Assembly (NCBI GenBank): GCA_964604675.1
Contig: CAZSAT010000023.1
Location: 9,843 to 73,842 of the forward strand
Length of the DNA: 64,000 nucleotides
Direction: 5' to 3'
Source: CAZSAT01 sp964604675
GTDB lineage: Bacteria; Myxococcota_A; UBA796; CAJQPC01
In this document: piece after piece, positions 17,064-24,882 of the stretch
Layout of the letters: each line of letters starts with the position of its first letter
Position numbering within the stretch: the first letter of the stretch is position 1
Notes under the pieces: generated by a model
What the model was told of the DNA's origin: nothing
The model's input: only the letters and a program-made list of their open reading frames with translations
Databases searched by the model: none
Program-made: the position numbers and the translations under genes

Positions 17064-17630
17064 TTAACGCAGTTCTGAGAAGCGGCGCAACTCCCGCAAA
17101 ACTGCTGCTCCCGGCTTTCCTGGAAGGATCGCGAGGGCCGACCGGGGGCCTTTCCCCACATGGGCCCCCAGCCGCTCCGAGTTCCAGTCGAGTGGAACGG
17201 CCAGTCGCTCCCCCGAGCGCCGCTCGAGGTCGGCGGCCAGGCGCGGTGATGCGTCGGCCGCGAGCAGGACAGCGAGGGCGCCGTCCGCGAGGGCCAGCCG
17301 CACGCGGTCCTTGCCACCGTGGAGGCAGCCGCTGCGCGCTGCGAGCGAGAGCGCATCGGCGAGGGCCTTGGCGTTGGCAGCCCGAATTCGCTCCAGGAGC
17401 CCATCGGTGCGCACGGCACGCCGGAAGGCTCGGGTCAGCATGCGAGGCTTCTTCTCGAGCTGTTCGATCACCGATCGCTTCGGCGTGACCCAGGCTCCGC
17501 GGCCTGGAAGGCGCGCACGGTAGTCGACGTGCACGAGCCCGTCCGGTGCGACCACGAGGCGCACCAGATCCGCCGGCGCCCCACGCTCGCGGGTCACCAC
17601 ACAGCTGCGCTCGGGCACGTGCGCGCCCAC
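17064..17630 (-). CDS. YlxR/RnpM (DUF448) fused to L7Ae-like domain
   Basis: 188 residues joining two proteins that are separate genes (ylxR and ylxQ) in Bacillus. The N-terminal YlxR domain (about 1-75) has 'PERSCVVTRERGAPADLVRLVV' (in part), 'PGRGAWVTP' and a conserved Arg/Lys surface; family members bind the RNase P RNA or other RNAs. The C-terminal half (about 80-185), with 'LSLAARSGCLHGGKDRVRLAL' (in part) and 'LAADASPRLAADLERRSGE', fits the L7Ae/L30e RNA-binding fold. GTG start 10 nt after nusA. A role in transcript or ribosome maturation is inferred from the operon. Confidence 0.85.
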   Translation of the reverse strand: MGAHVPERSCVVTRERGAPADLVRLVVAPDGLVHVDYRARLPGRGAWVTPKRSVIEQLEKKPRMLTRAFRRAVRTDGLLERIRAANAKALADALSLAARSGCLHGGKDRVRLALADGALAVLLAADASPRLAADLERRSGERLAVPLDWNSERLGAHVGKGPRSALAILPGKPGAAVLRELRRFSELR

Positions 17631-17640
17631 CGAGTCGCCC

Positions 17641-19014
17641 TCAGCCCTCGGGAGGCAGATCCCCGTCAGCCTCCGGCGGCAACGCGTCGAGCACCGGCAG
17701 GTCTTCGTCCGCCTCGGGCGGGAGATCGTCCGCCATTTCCTCGGCCAGACGCTTCCGCTCGGCCTCTTCGAGGATGAGCTGCTCCAGCAACGAGTCGGCC
17801 AGCTCGATCACCTTCGTGGCGACGTCCTCTTCGATGTCGAGGATGTTGGACACCTCGTAGGTATCGGCATCCGCGAGCTCACGCGCGCTGCGCAGGCCGT
17901 GGCGGATCAGCATCTCGACGGCGTCCTCGTCCAGACCGTCTACCCGGGACAGTTCCACGCGAGCCTGCTCGTTGATCTCCTGGTGCCTGGACTCCGAGAA
18001 GATGTCGATCTTCCAGCCGGTGAGCTGAGCGGCGAGCCGCACGTTCTGGCCCCGACGGCCGATCGCCTTGCTGAGCTGGTCGTCCGGGACGATCAGCTCC
18101 ATGCAGTGCGTGTGCTCGTCGATGTAGACGCGCGTCACCTTGGCCGGCGCGATGCCGTGCACGATGAAGCGGGCCGGGTCCGGGTGGAAGGGGATGATGT
18201 CGATGGCCTCACCGCGCAGCTCCTGCACCACCGCCTGGACGCGGGAGCCCTTGAGACCGACACAGGCGCCGACCGGATCGACGTCGCTGTCGGTGCTGGA
18301 GACCGCGATCTTGGCGCGGAAGCCCGGCTCGCGGGCACAGGCCTCGATGCGCACGATCCCCTCGTAGATCTCGGGGACCTCGAGCTCGAACAGCTTCATG
18401 AGCAGCCCGGGGTGGCTCCGGGAGAGCACCACCTGTGGCGACTTGGACGCCCGGGTGATGTCGAGCACGTACGCCTGGATGCGATCACCCTGCCGGTAGG
18501 TCTCCGTGGGGACCTGCTCTCGGCGGGGGAGGATGGCCTCGGCCCGGCCGAGGTCGACCACGATGTTGCCCTTCTCGAAGCGCCGGACGATGCCCGTGAT
18601 GAGCTCACCCTTCCGATCACGGAACTCCTGGAAGGTCATCTCGCGCTCGGCGTCGCGGACCTTCTGGATGATCACCTGCTTGGCGGTCTGCGCCGCGATG
18701 CGACCCAGGATCTCGATGTTCATCTTCACGCCGAGCGAATCGCCGAGCTCGCAGTCGGGGTCGAGCTCCCGAGCTTCGTCGATGACCAGCTCGGTCTCCT
18801 CGTCCTCGATCTCGTCGACGACGGTCTTGAACTCGAAGAGCTCGACCTCGCCCAGCTCCTCGTTGTACTGGGCCTCGATGTCGCGCTCCATGCCGTAGCG
18901 CTTGCGCGCCGCGGCCTCCATCGCGGACTCGAGGACCTCGATGACGGCGTCGCGGGGGATGTTCTTCTCGCGGTGGACCACGTCGATCAGACGGGCGAGA
19001 TCGGAGGAGATCAT
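17641..19014 (-). CDS. nusA: Transcription termination/antitermination factor NusA
   Basis: 457 residues. The N-terminal RNA polymerase-binding domain (about 1-130) is followed by an S1 domain (about 135-205, 'GELITGIVRRFEKGNIVVDLG'), KH1 and KH2 (about 210-350, with 'GACVGLKGSRVQAVVQEL' and 'SKAIGRRGQNVRLAAQLTGW', each with the GxxG signature) and a helix-hairpin-helix C-terminal segment. The last ~40 residues are acidic and contain a short repeated 'LPPEAD' unit. ATG start overlaps the rimP TGA (ATGA). This is the standard rimP-nusA-infB order. Confidence 0.97.
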   Translation of the reverse strand: MISSDLARLIDVVHREKNIPRDAVIEVLESAMEAAARKRYGMERDIEAQYNEELGEVELFEFKTVVDEIEDEETELVIDEARELDPDCELGDSLGVKMNIEILGRIAAQTAKQVIIQKVRDAEREMTFQEFRDRKGELITGIVRRFEKGNIVVDLGRAEAILPRREQVPTETYRQGDRIQAYVLDITRASKSPQVVLSRSHPGLLMKLFELEVPEIYEGIVRIEACAREPGFRAKIAVSSTDSDVDPVGACVGLKGSRVQAVVQELRGEAIDIIPFHPDPARFIVHGIAPAKVTRVYIDEHTHCMELIVPDDQLSKAIGRRGQNVRLAAQLTGWKIDIFSESRHQEINEQARVELSRVDGLDEDAVEMLIRHGLRSARELADADTYEVSNILDIEEDVATKVIELADSLLEQLILEEAERKRLAEEMADDLPPEADEDLPVLDALPPEADGDLPPEG

Positions 19015-19535
19015 GAGGTGGGCTCCTTGGCTACGACACGCGGAGGGGGAGCCTCCGCGAGTTGGCGATAGGTCTCGAGGTCGAGCACCAGCGCGGCACG
19101 CTCGATGGCGTCCCAGCGGATGCGGTGGGTCTGTCCGTCCACGTCGATGAGCACGTGGTCGTCTTCCGTGCCCAGCAGCACGCCCCGGTAGCGACGTCGG
19201 GCCTCGTCGGGTGCGAGCCTGAGGCGGGCCGGGAAGCCGGCGAAGCGGGCGAAGTCCTCGAGCATCATCAGCGGACGGTCGATGCCCGGCGAGCTGACCT
19301 CGAGGTTGTAGGCGCCGTCGATCGGATCTTCGACATCGAGCACCGGCGACAGGGCGTGGCTGGCTGCCGCGCACTCCTGCACCCCGACCCCTCCGGGCTT
19401 GTCGATGCTGACGCGCAGCACGCGACGACCATGGTCGGTGGTGAGCTCGACCGCCACCAGCTCGAGCTCCAGCCGCTCCAACGAAGGAGTCAGCAGGCGG
19501 TACAGCTCGAGCTCCTGCAGGCGGTTGGCGGTCAC
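19011..19535 (-). CDS. rimP: Ribosome maturation factor RimP
   Basis: 174 residues, usual RimP length. The N-terminal alpha/beta domain includes 'VAVELTTDHGRRVLRVSIDKPGGVGV' (in part). The family's highly conserved 'YNLEVSSPGIDRPL' block (about residues 80-93) is present, and the C-terminal SH3-like domain follows. RimP assists 30S subunit maturation. GTG at 19535 is chosen because GAGGA precedes it; a longer frame runs back into a terminator hairpin. Overlaps nusA by ATGA. Confidence 0.93.
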   Translation of the reverse strand: MTANRLQELELYRLLTPSLERLELELVAVELTTDHGRRVLRVSIDKPGGVGVQECAAASHALSPVLDVEDPIDGAYNLEVSSPGIDRPLMMLEDFARFAGFPARLRLAPDEARRRYRGVLLGTEDDHVLIDVDGQTHRIRWDAIERAALVLDLETYRQLAEAPPPRVVAKEPTS

Positions 19536-19550
19536 GGGTCCTCGGCAGAG

Positions 19551-19583
19551 AAAAAAAGGAGCCGCCCGGACGGGCCGCTCCTT
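19551..19583 (-). terminator. Rho-independent terminator between cpoB and rimP
   Basis: On the minus strand an 11-bp stem (GGAGCGGCCCG with CGGGCGGCTCC, one mismatch, 2-nt loop) is followed at once by seven T. It ends the pal-cpoB transcript. Its T-run lies only 16 nt before the rimP start, so rimP-nusA must be transcribed either through it or from a promoter inside this interval; regulation by attenuation is possible. Confidence 0.85.
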
Positions 19584-19645
19584 TGGTAAGTCGCGTCGTT
19601 GACGGTCCACCTAACGGCGCGTCGATGCGTCGGCAAGGCTGCCGG

Positions 19646-20506
19646 CTACTGCTTGAGCAGCTCCTTGGCTTCCGCGGCCGCCTTGGTCTTGGGGTAGCGC
19701 GCGATGACGTCCTCCCAGAAGAGGCGTGCCTCCATGCTCTTGCCGAGCTTCGCGAAGCACTCGCCCTGCCGGACCATGGCCCAGCTCGCCCAGGGCGAAT
19801 CGGCATGGCTGCTGACGACGTCCTCGAAGCGCAAGATGGCTTGCTGGTAGCCCCCCTCGTTGAACCAGCTCTCGGCGAGTCGGTACCTGGCTTCCGGCAC
19901 GAGCTCCGCCTCGGCGTCGGCCTCGACGAGGCGTTCCAGGATGGCGCGAGCCGCCCGCGGGCGGTTCTCACGGAGGTGCGAACGCGCGAGCTCCATCAAC
20001 TCGTCGGGCGTGCCGCCGGTCTCGACCTCCTCCTCGCCCTGGTCGGCCTGTTCGTCGACCCCTCCCCCGTCCTCTGCCGCGCTCCCGGTGTCCGAGCCGC
20101 CAGGCTCCTCCTCCAGCTCGGGCGGATCGGCCGGCTCCAAGCCGAGGTTCTCCTCCAGTGCCCCGGCGCGAAGCTCCAGCCACGTGAGTCGGAAGTCGGC
20201 GTCGTCTCGGAAGCTGGTGCCGGTGCCCAGTCCATCGTCCAGCTCGTGCTGGAGGAGCTCGACTTGACCGCGCAGCCGACGGACCTCGAGCACGACCTGG
20301 TCGAAGCTCTCGAGGCTGGCAGCGTCCTGCTCGGACTGGTAGCGCAACACCTCTTCGAGTTGGTCGACCTGCCGCTCGAGGCTGCTCGCGCGCATCTCGG
20401 TCTGCTCACCACGCTGGCGTGCCAGCGCGATCTCGCGCTGAAGGCCATCGCTGGCGCTCTGTCCGGTCCGGTCCAACACGCAGGACAAGGTGAGAAGCGT
20501 CCACAT
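19646..20506 (-). CDS. cpoB: Tol-Pal system protein CpoB/YbgF, lipoprotein form
   Basis: 286 residues. The N-terminus 'MWTLLTLSC' has a lipobox, suggesting a lipid anchor where most family members are soluble periplasmic proteins. A coiled-coil region (about 20-125, heptad-like with Arg/Glu/Leu) trimerises the family. A Gly/Glu/Asp-rich linker of about 45 residues follows, then TPR repeats (about 165-285, 'YRLAESWFNEGGYQQAILRFEDVV', 'MVRQGECFAKLGKSMEARLF', shown in part). CpoB coordinates outer-membrane constriction with PBP1B/Tol. Start ATG shares its A with the pal TGA (TGATG). tolQRAB are not next to it. Confidence 0.88.
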   Translation of the reverse strand: MWTLLTLSCVLDRTGQSASDGLQREIALARQRGEQTEMRASSLERQVDQLEEVLRYQSEQDAASLESFDQVVLEVRRLRGQVELLQHELDDGLGTGTSFRDDADFRLTWLELRAGALEENLGLEPADPPELEEEPGGSDTGSAAEDGGGVDEQADQGEEEVETGGTPDELMELARSHLRENRPRAARAILERLVEADAEAELVPEARYRLAESWFNEGGYQQAILRFEDVVSSHADSPWASWAMVRQGECFAKLGKSMEARLFWEDVIARYPKTKAAAEAKELLKQ

Positions 20507-21234
20507 CAGCGCTGCAACTCCAGCTCGACCCGCCGGTTCTTGGACCAGGCGGCTTCGTCGTGACCGCCGACCAGCGGACGCTCCTCGCCGTAGCTCACCG
20601 CCTCGATGCGGCTGGGGCTCACCCCGCGCCGCACGAGGGCGCTCTTCACCGCCTCCGCCCGCCGGTTGCCCAGGGCGATGTTGTAGGTCGTGGTGCCACG
20701 CTCGTCGCAGTGCCCCTCGAGGCGAACGTCACCGCGCACGTCGGCCAGGCACGCCGCCAGCTCGGCCACCTGGCGGTTCGACTCGGTGGTCAATGTGGAC
20801 GCGTCGAACTCGAAGTAGATCGTGGCCGATTCGCAGGGCTTGCGTGCAGGGGTCGTGTTGAGCGCTCGCACGATGAGACCAGACCGGAGCACCGAGCGCT
20901 CGCCCCCCGGGTTCATCACGGTCACGTCGACGGCGCCGGATGGAAGCCCCGGAGCGGTGACCCGCGCCGTGTTGCCGTCGAGCACGGTGACCGAGACGGC
21001 CTCGCGCTCGTCGAAGAACACCCGCATGCCGTCGGCGAACTCCGATCCGTACAGCATGGCATCGAAGCCCTGATCGGCCTTCGCGGAGGCGGGGTCGATC
21101 GAGATGAGCTGGAGCATCACCTCGGGCCCCTGGATGTCCAAGGTGTCGTCGGGGGGCGGGTCCTGCCGGCACTTGGAGGCCGTCAACATCGGCACCAACA
21201 AGAGCACCAGGGACCAGCGCGTCGTTCGCTTCAT
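20506..21234 (-). CDS. Pal-like OmpA-domain lipoprotein with IPT/TIG domain
   Basis: 242 residues. Signal-like N-terminus 'MKRTTRWSLVLLLVPMLTASKC'-type with Cys at position 22, but the residue before Cys is Lys, so the lipobox is atypical. An IPT/TIG-type immunoglobulin-like domain follows (about 45-125, 'PASAKADQGFDAMLYGSEF' and 'VMNPGGERS'). A C-terminal OmpA domain (about 130-240) with 'IYFEFDASTLTTESNRQVAELA' (in part), 'GHCDERGTTTYNIALGNRRA' and 'NRRVELEL' binds peptidoglycan. Together with cpoB it forms the Pal end of the Tol-Pal system. Expressed from a TTGACA promoter just upstream. Confidence 0.88.
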   Translation of the reverse strand: MKRTTRWSLVLLLVPMLTASKCRQDPPPDDTLDIQGPEVMLQLISIDPASAKADQGFDAMLYGSEFADGMRVFFDEREAVSVTVLDGNTARVTAPGLPSGAVDVTVMNPGGERSVLRSGLIVRALNTTPARKPCESATIYFEFDASTLTTESNRQVAELAACLADVRGDVRLEGHCDERGTTTYNIALGNRRAEAVKSALVRRGVSPSRIEAVSYGEERPLVGGHDEAAWSKNRRVELELQR

Positions 21235-21254
21235 CGGGATTCGCTCCAGCCTTC

Positions 21255-21283
21255 GTCGTAGGCCAGAAGTCTTGCCGTGTCAA
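21255..21283 (-). promoter_or_regulatory. Sigma-70-type promoter of the pal-cpoB operon
   Basis: On the minus strand TTGACA (21283-21278), 17 nt, TACGAC (21260-21255). The -35 box is perfect and the spacing ideal; the -10 is weaker. It would start transcription near 21248, about 14 nt before the pal ATG (21234), and it overlaps the end of the upstream metalloprotease gene. Confidence 0.6.
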
Positions 21284-22539
21284 GGGTCTTCTGGCTGCAG
21301 ACCCTCGGACTGCAAGCGCTCGAGGGGCGATTCCTCTTCCGGCGCGTAGAACCAGGCCGCCTCCGACGCCGAGATCCAGCCGAGCTCCGCCGCCGTCCGG
21401 TGCCCGATGCGCACCTCGCGCAGCTCCGAAGCCTCGCGCTCGGCCGTGCGCGACAAGGGGATGTCGACCGCCATCAACTCGGCATACCTCTGCGGGTAGA
21501 GCGGCCGGACGAAGGGCTCGACGTAGCCCTCGGGGTAGGTCGCGTGGAAGCTGGCTTCGTCGTACTTGTCGCTCGCGCCGAGGGTGTGCCCGAGCTCGTG
21601 CGCGATCGTGACCAGGGCGTAGGCCGGGTTCCACTCCTCGGCGCTCACCCACGCCACGGCCAGGCGGCCCTTCTCGGAGCCGCGCGAGTGCGAGGCCACG
21701 TCGCCACCTTGCGGTGTGAACACCACGAACACGCGGACATCGAAGTTGTCCGGGGAGAGTCCCTGATCACGGAGGAGGCCGTTCCAGTACCGGGGGTAGA
21801 GCACGCTGCGCCACAGCAGCGTGAGGGTGCCCTCCGCCTCGTGGAGCTTCGGAGGCGTCGGGAGGAAGTCCTCGGGTCCGTAGGTGCGCAGCTCCATGAA
21901 CTCCCGCTCCGCTCCCACGTACCGGCTGTACTCGAGGTCGTACCAGGCCTTGACGTCTCGCCAGGACGGTCCCGCGAAGCCGTCGGTCACGCGTCCGTTG
22001 AGCTGGCGCACGAGCTGGTGCCGACGCATGTCGCCGGGGGCGTACTGGAAGAGCCCGACGAGCACCGTGCCCCCGTCGAGGGCCCGCGCGTCCTGGCGGA
22101 GGTGCTCGACGACCTGCTGCAGGAACACCACGAACCCCAGCACCAGGAGGAGCTGGCGCACCCTCGTGGTACGCGTGCGGCCGACGTGCTCGCGGTGATG
22201 CGCGGGGCAGAGCCGGGCGCCCCGCGCTTCGAGCCGACAGCGGCTGCAGAGGGCCGTGGTGCAGACCGAACAGGCATCGATGGCGTACTCCGCCGAGTGA
22301 GCGGGGCAGAACAGCTCGCCTTGCTCGAACTCTCGCACCACGACGACGCCAGCGCCCGCGGCACGCAGTCGGTCGACGGTGTCCACCGCCGCGACGGTGT
22401 CGTCGGTCAGCCGCAGCACCATGGGAAGCTCCTTCCGCTCGGGCACGGCACGCCGAGGGAGGAGCTCCCTGAGGTCGTCCGCGTCTTCCGGAAGGGAGAT
22501 CAAGACGATGCGGTAGCGGACACCGCCCGGCGTGCTCAC
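21280..22539 (-). CDS. Membrane-anchored zinc metalloprotease (HExxHxxGxxD) with B-box-like finger
   Basis: 419 residues. The N-terminal region (about 6-70) weakly resembles the ribosomal L7/L12 C-terminal fold ('VAAVDTVDRLRAAGAGVVVV'). A Cys/His-rich segment with ten ligands (about 75-115, 'CPAHSAEYAIDACSVC' and 'CSRCRLEARGARLCPAHH') looks like a B-box zinc finger. One transmembrane helix comes next (about 130-146), then the extracytoplasmic protease with 'AHELGHTLGASDKYD', the HExxHxxGxxD zinc site, and a downstream Met-turn candidate 'AELMAVD'. This is the metzincin pattern. Substrate unknown. ATG/GTG start at 22539; the start overlaps the divergent GT87 promoter region. Confidence 0.8.
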   Translation of the reverse strand: MSTPGGVRYRIVLISLPEDADDLRELLPRRAVPERKELPMVLRLTDDTVAAVDTVDRLRAAGAGVVVVREFEQGELFCPAHSAEYAIDACSVCTTALCSRCRLEARGARLCPAHHREHVGRTRTTRVRQLLLVLGFVVFLQQVVEHLRQDARALDGGTVLVGLFQYAPGDMRRHQLVRQLNGRVTDGFAGPSWRDVKAWYDLEYSRYVGAEREFMELRTYGPEDFLPTPPKLHEAEGTLTLLWRSVLYPRYWNGLLRDQGLSPDNFDVRVFVVFTPQGGDVASHSRGSEKGRLAVAWVSAEEWNPAYALVTIAHELGHTLGASDKYDEASFHATYPEGYVEPFVRPLYPQRYAELMAVDIPLSRTAEREASELREVRIGHRTAAELGWISASEAAWFYAPEEESPLERLQSEGLQPEDP

Positions 22540-22573
22540 GGCTCCACCTCGGTCATCAACCTATCATCGGCCC

Positions 22574-23896
22574 ATGACCGCCCGGCTTTCGTCGTTGTGG
22601 CTTCCGGCAGCGTGCGTCGCCGGGGCGACCATCGCCTGCACAGCGCTCGATCCGCGCACCGACAACCAGGCCTTCGTCGCGGTCGTGCTGGTGTGGGCGG
22701 CGCTGGCGTGCGGGGCGGCGTGGACGGTCCGGCAGGCGTCGGCCGTGCCGCGCTGGACCCTGGTCGCGGCCGTCGCCCTCCGCGCGATCGCGCTGGGCCT
22801 GCCCCTGACCTTGAGCGACGACGTCTTCCGGTACTTGTGGGAGGGGCAGGTGCAGGTCGCCGGCCACAACCCCTTCCTCTACGCCCCCGAAGCGTCCGAG
22901 CTGGCCGCTCTCCGCGATGGGATCTGGGAGCAGGTGAACCACAAGGGGGTGTCGACGATCTACCCCCCCCTGGCCCTGCACCTCTTCACGCTCGTGTCGG
23001 CGCTGGCCTACGTCCCGCTCACGTGGAAGATCGTCGCGGGTCTGGCAGACCTGGCCCTGCTCCACCAGCTGGGCCGTCTGGTTCGCGCGCGCTCAGGCCG
23101 CGCCTGGGCCATCGTGGCGTACGCACTCCACCCCCTGCCCGTGCTCGAGTCGGCAGGGAGCGGGCACCTCGAGCCGCTCGCGCTGCTCGCCCTCGTGGTC
23201 GGCTTGCGCCTCTGGGACGCCGGGCGGGTACGGGGGGCGTGGCTCGCGCTCGCGGTGGGAGCGGGCATCAAGATCCTCCCCGCGGTGGCCGGCGTGTCGA
23301 TGCTCCGTCGCGTGCGGGCCGACACGGCCGTCGGCGCGCTTGGCGGAGGGCTCCTCCTGGGCTTGGCGACCCTCCCCTTCCTGGCCGCCGGTCCGACCCT
23401 CCTCCGCGGCTTCGGCACCTACTACGAGAGCTGGGCCTTCAATGCGGCGCTCTTCCCGTGGATCCAGACCGTGGCGGGCGACGCCGCCCGGCCGGTCGCC
23501 GTCGGAGTCGGGGCCTTGGCTTGCGCCATCGCGACGCTCCGGCTCCGGGACCCTGCGCGTCTGGCCTTGTTCGTCGGGGGGGCGCTGGTCCTGCTCTCGC
23601 CCGTGGTCCACCCCTGGTACGTGCTGTGGGCGCTGGTGCCGGCCCTCTGCGTCGGCGCGTGGCCCTGGCTGGTCCTGGCCAGCACCACCTTGTCGGCGTA
23701 CCTTGTCCTGGGAACCCTGGACCCCACCACGGGTGCCTGGACCGAAGCCGGATGGGTGCGATGGCTCGAATACCCTCCCATGGCGCTCGCCGGCCTCTGG
23801 TGGTGGCGACGCCGGACGAAGCCTTGGAGCGCGCCGGGATCCGCGCCGGGCGGTGGCTCGTCGTCGTTCCCGACGCCACGCGCTGCCTCGACCTAG
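22574..23896 (+). CDS. Multi-spanning glycosyltransferase (GT87/DUF2029-like)
   Basis: About 440 residues with 9-11 hydrophobic segments, typical of polyprenyl-phosphate-sugar-dependent mannosyltransferases (GT-C fold, GT87/DUF2029). The family's acidic catalytic motif is seen as 'LSDDVFRYLWEGQV' (about residues 72-85), followed by 'GHNPFLYAP' and 'STIYPPLALHLF'; 'SWAFNAALFPWI' lies in a later loop. Start ATG 22574 follows a TATCAT box by 6 nt. The last ~45 codons lose hydrophobic character and overlap the next gene, so the true functional end may be near 'LWWWRRR'. Acceptor unknown; it may build a surface glycan. Confidence 0.8.
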   Translation: MTARLSSLWLPAACVAGATIACTALDPRTDNQAFVAVVLVWAALACGAAWTVRQASAVPRWTLVAAVALRAIALGLPLTLSDDVFRYLWEGQVQVAGHNPFLYAPEASELAALRDGIWEQVNHKGVSTIYPPLALHLFTLVSALAYVPLTWKIVAGLADLALLHQLGRLVRARSGRAWAIVAYALHPLPVLESAGSGHLEPLALLALVVGLRLWDAGRVRGAWLALAVGAGIKILPAVAGVSMLRRVRADTAVGALGGGLLLGLATLPFLAAGPTLLRGFGTYYESWAFNAALFPWIQTVAGDAARPVAVGVGALACAIATLRLRDPARLALFVGGALVLLSPVVHPWYVLWALVPALCVGAWPWLVLASTTLSAYLVLGTLDPTTGAWTEAGWVRWLEYPPMALAGLWWWRRRTKPWSAPGSAPGGGSSSFPTPRAAST

Positions 23897-24882
23897 GCGC
23901 CGCGCTCGCTGCGCTCCGCCCCCGACTGGGCGCGAGCGTCGAGGTGCTGGTCGGCCTCGGTCTCCACCGGCCGACGTCCCCCGCGGAACGAGCGACGCTG
24001 GCTAAGAGCGTGGACTGGCCGATCCTCGACCACGACCTCGACGACGTGGTCGACCTCGACCAGGTGGACGGCGTCCCTCTCCAGGTCACGCGGCGGGTGG
24101 CGGAGGCTGAGCGGGTGCTCACGGTCGGCGTGGTGGAGCTGCACCAATACGCCGGCTTCTCCGGCGGCCACAAGGGGGTGGTCGTGGGGTGTGGGGGACG
24201 CGACACCCTGGCGGCGCTCCACCGCCGAGACCTCGTGTGTGACCCCCGTGTCGAGGTCGGGCGCCTCAGCCAGAACCCCTTCCGAGACGCCATCGACGCC
24301 CTGGGGGAGCGCCTCGGAACGGTGGAGAGCGCCTTGCAGGCCCTCCCGGACGGACGCTGGGTCGCGGGCCCACCCATCGCCGCCCACCGAGCGGCGGCCG
24401 AGGCTCAAGACGTGTGGACGCCCGTGTCCAAGGACTACGACAGCGTGCTCCTGCGGGTGCCGACCGCCAAGGCCGCGAACGCCTACCAGGCCAGCCGGGC
24501 AGCGACCTACCTCGGGCTGAGCCCCGCGCCCCCCCTGCGCCCCGGCGCGCACCTCGTGGTCGACGCCGCCTGCCCGGAAGGCGTGGGCCGAGGCGCGGGC
24601 GAGCAAGCCTTCGCGGCCCTGCTCGGTAGCACCCGCCCCCCCTGGGGCCAGCTCCTCTCCGGCTCCGCGGCACGAGGCGCCGGCCTCCAGCGGGCCTGGA
24701 TGCTGGCGCGGCTGGCCAGGCGGTTCCGGCTGACCTTCGCCGGATGCCAGACCGCGGCCGAGCTCCGCTCCTTTGGCCTGGACGCCACCGAGGAGCCCGC
24801 CGAGCAGGTGGCCGGAGAGCGTGCCCTCCAGGTGCCCGCGCCCTTCGTCAGCTTGCCCCAGCGGGCCGTCGCCAGCTCGTGA
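23761..24882 (+). CDS. LarA-type nickel-pincer racemase/epimerase-like protein (DUF2088)
   Basis: 373 residues; the family is typically ~420. Sequence blocks match lactate racemase LarA: 'VVPDATRCLDL' (PDxTR), 'LVGLGLHRPTSP' (H of the GTHRP block), 'GVVELHQYAGFSGGHKGVVVG' (in part; the His and the Lys that carry the pincer cofactor) and 'RLSQNPFRDAID'. These residues suggest a nickel-pincer nucleotide enzyme, but the substrate may be another 2-hydroxyacid or sugar. The start is uncertain: ATG 23761 is used, giving a 136-nt overlap with the GT87 gene. larB, larC and larE are not in the window. Tail overlaps the GT2 gene by 35 nt. Confidence 0.78.
   Translation: MARIPSHGARRPLVVATPDEALERAGIRAGRWLVVVPDATRCLDLGAALAALRPRLGASVEVLVGLGLHRPTSPAERATLAKSVDWPILDHDLDDVVDLDQVDGVPLQVTRRVAEAERVLTVGVVELHQYAGFSGGHKGVVVGCGGRDTLAALHRRDLVCDPRVEVGRLSQNPFRDAIDALGERLGTVESALQALPDGRWVAGPPIAAHRAAAEAQDVWTPVSKDYDSVLLRVPTAKAANAYQASRAATYLGLSPAPPLRPGAHLVVDAACPEGVGRGAGEQAFAALLGSTRPPWGQLLSGSAARGAGLQRAWMLARLARRFRLTFAGCQTAAELRSFGLDATEEPAEQVAGERALQVPAPFVSLPQRAVASS

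Noticed and set aside
21277..23760. Plus-strand frame opposite the metalloprotease and inside GT87
   Set aside because: No motifs there; the real LarA-like part starts near 23761.
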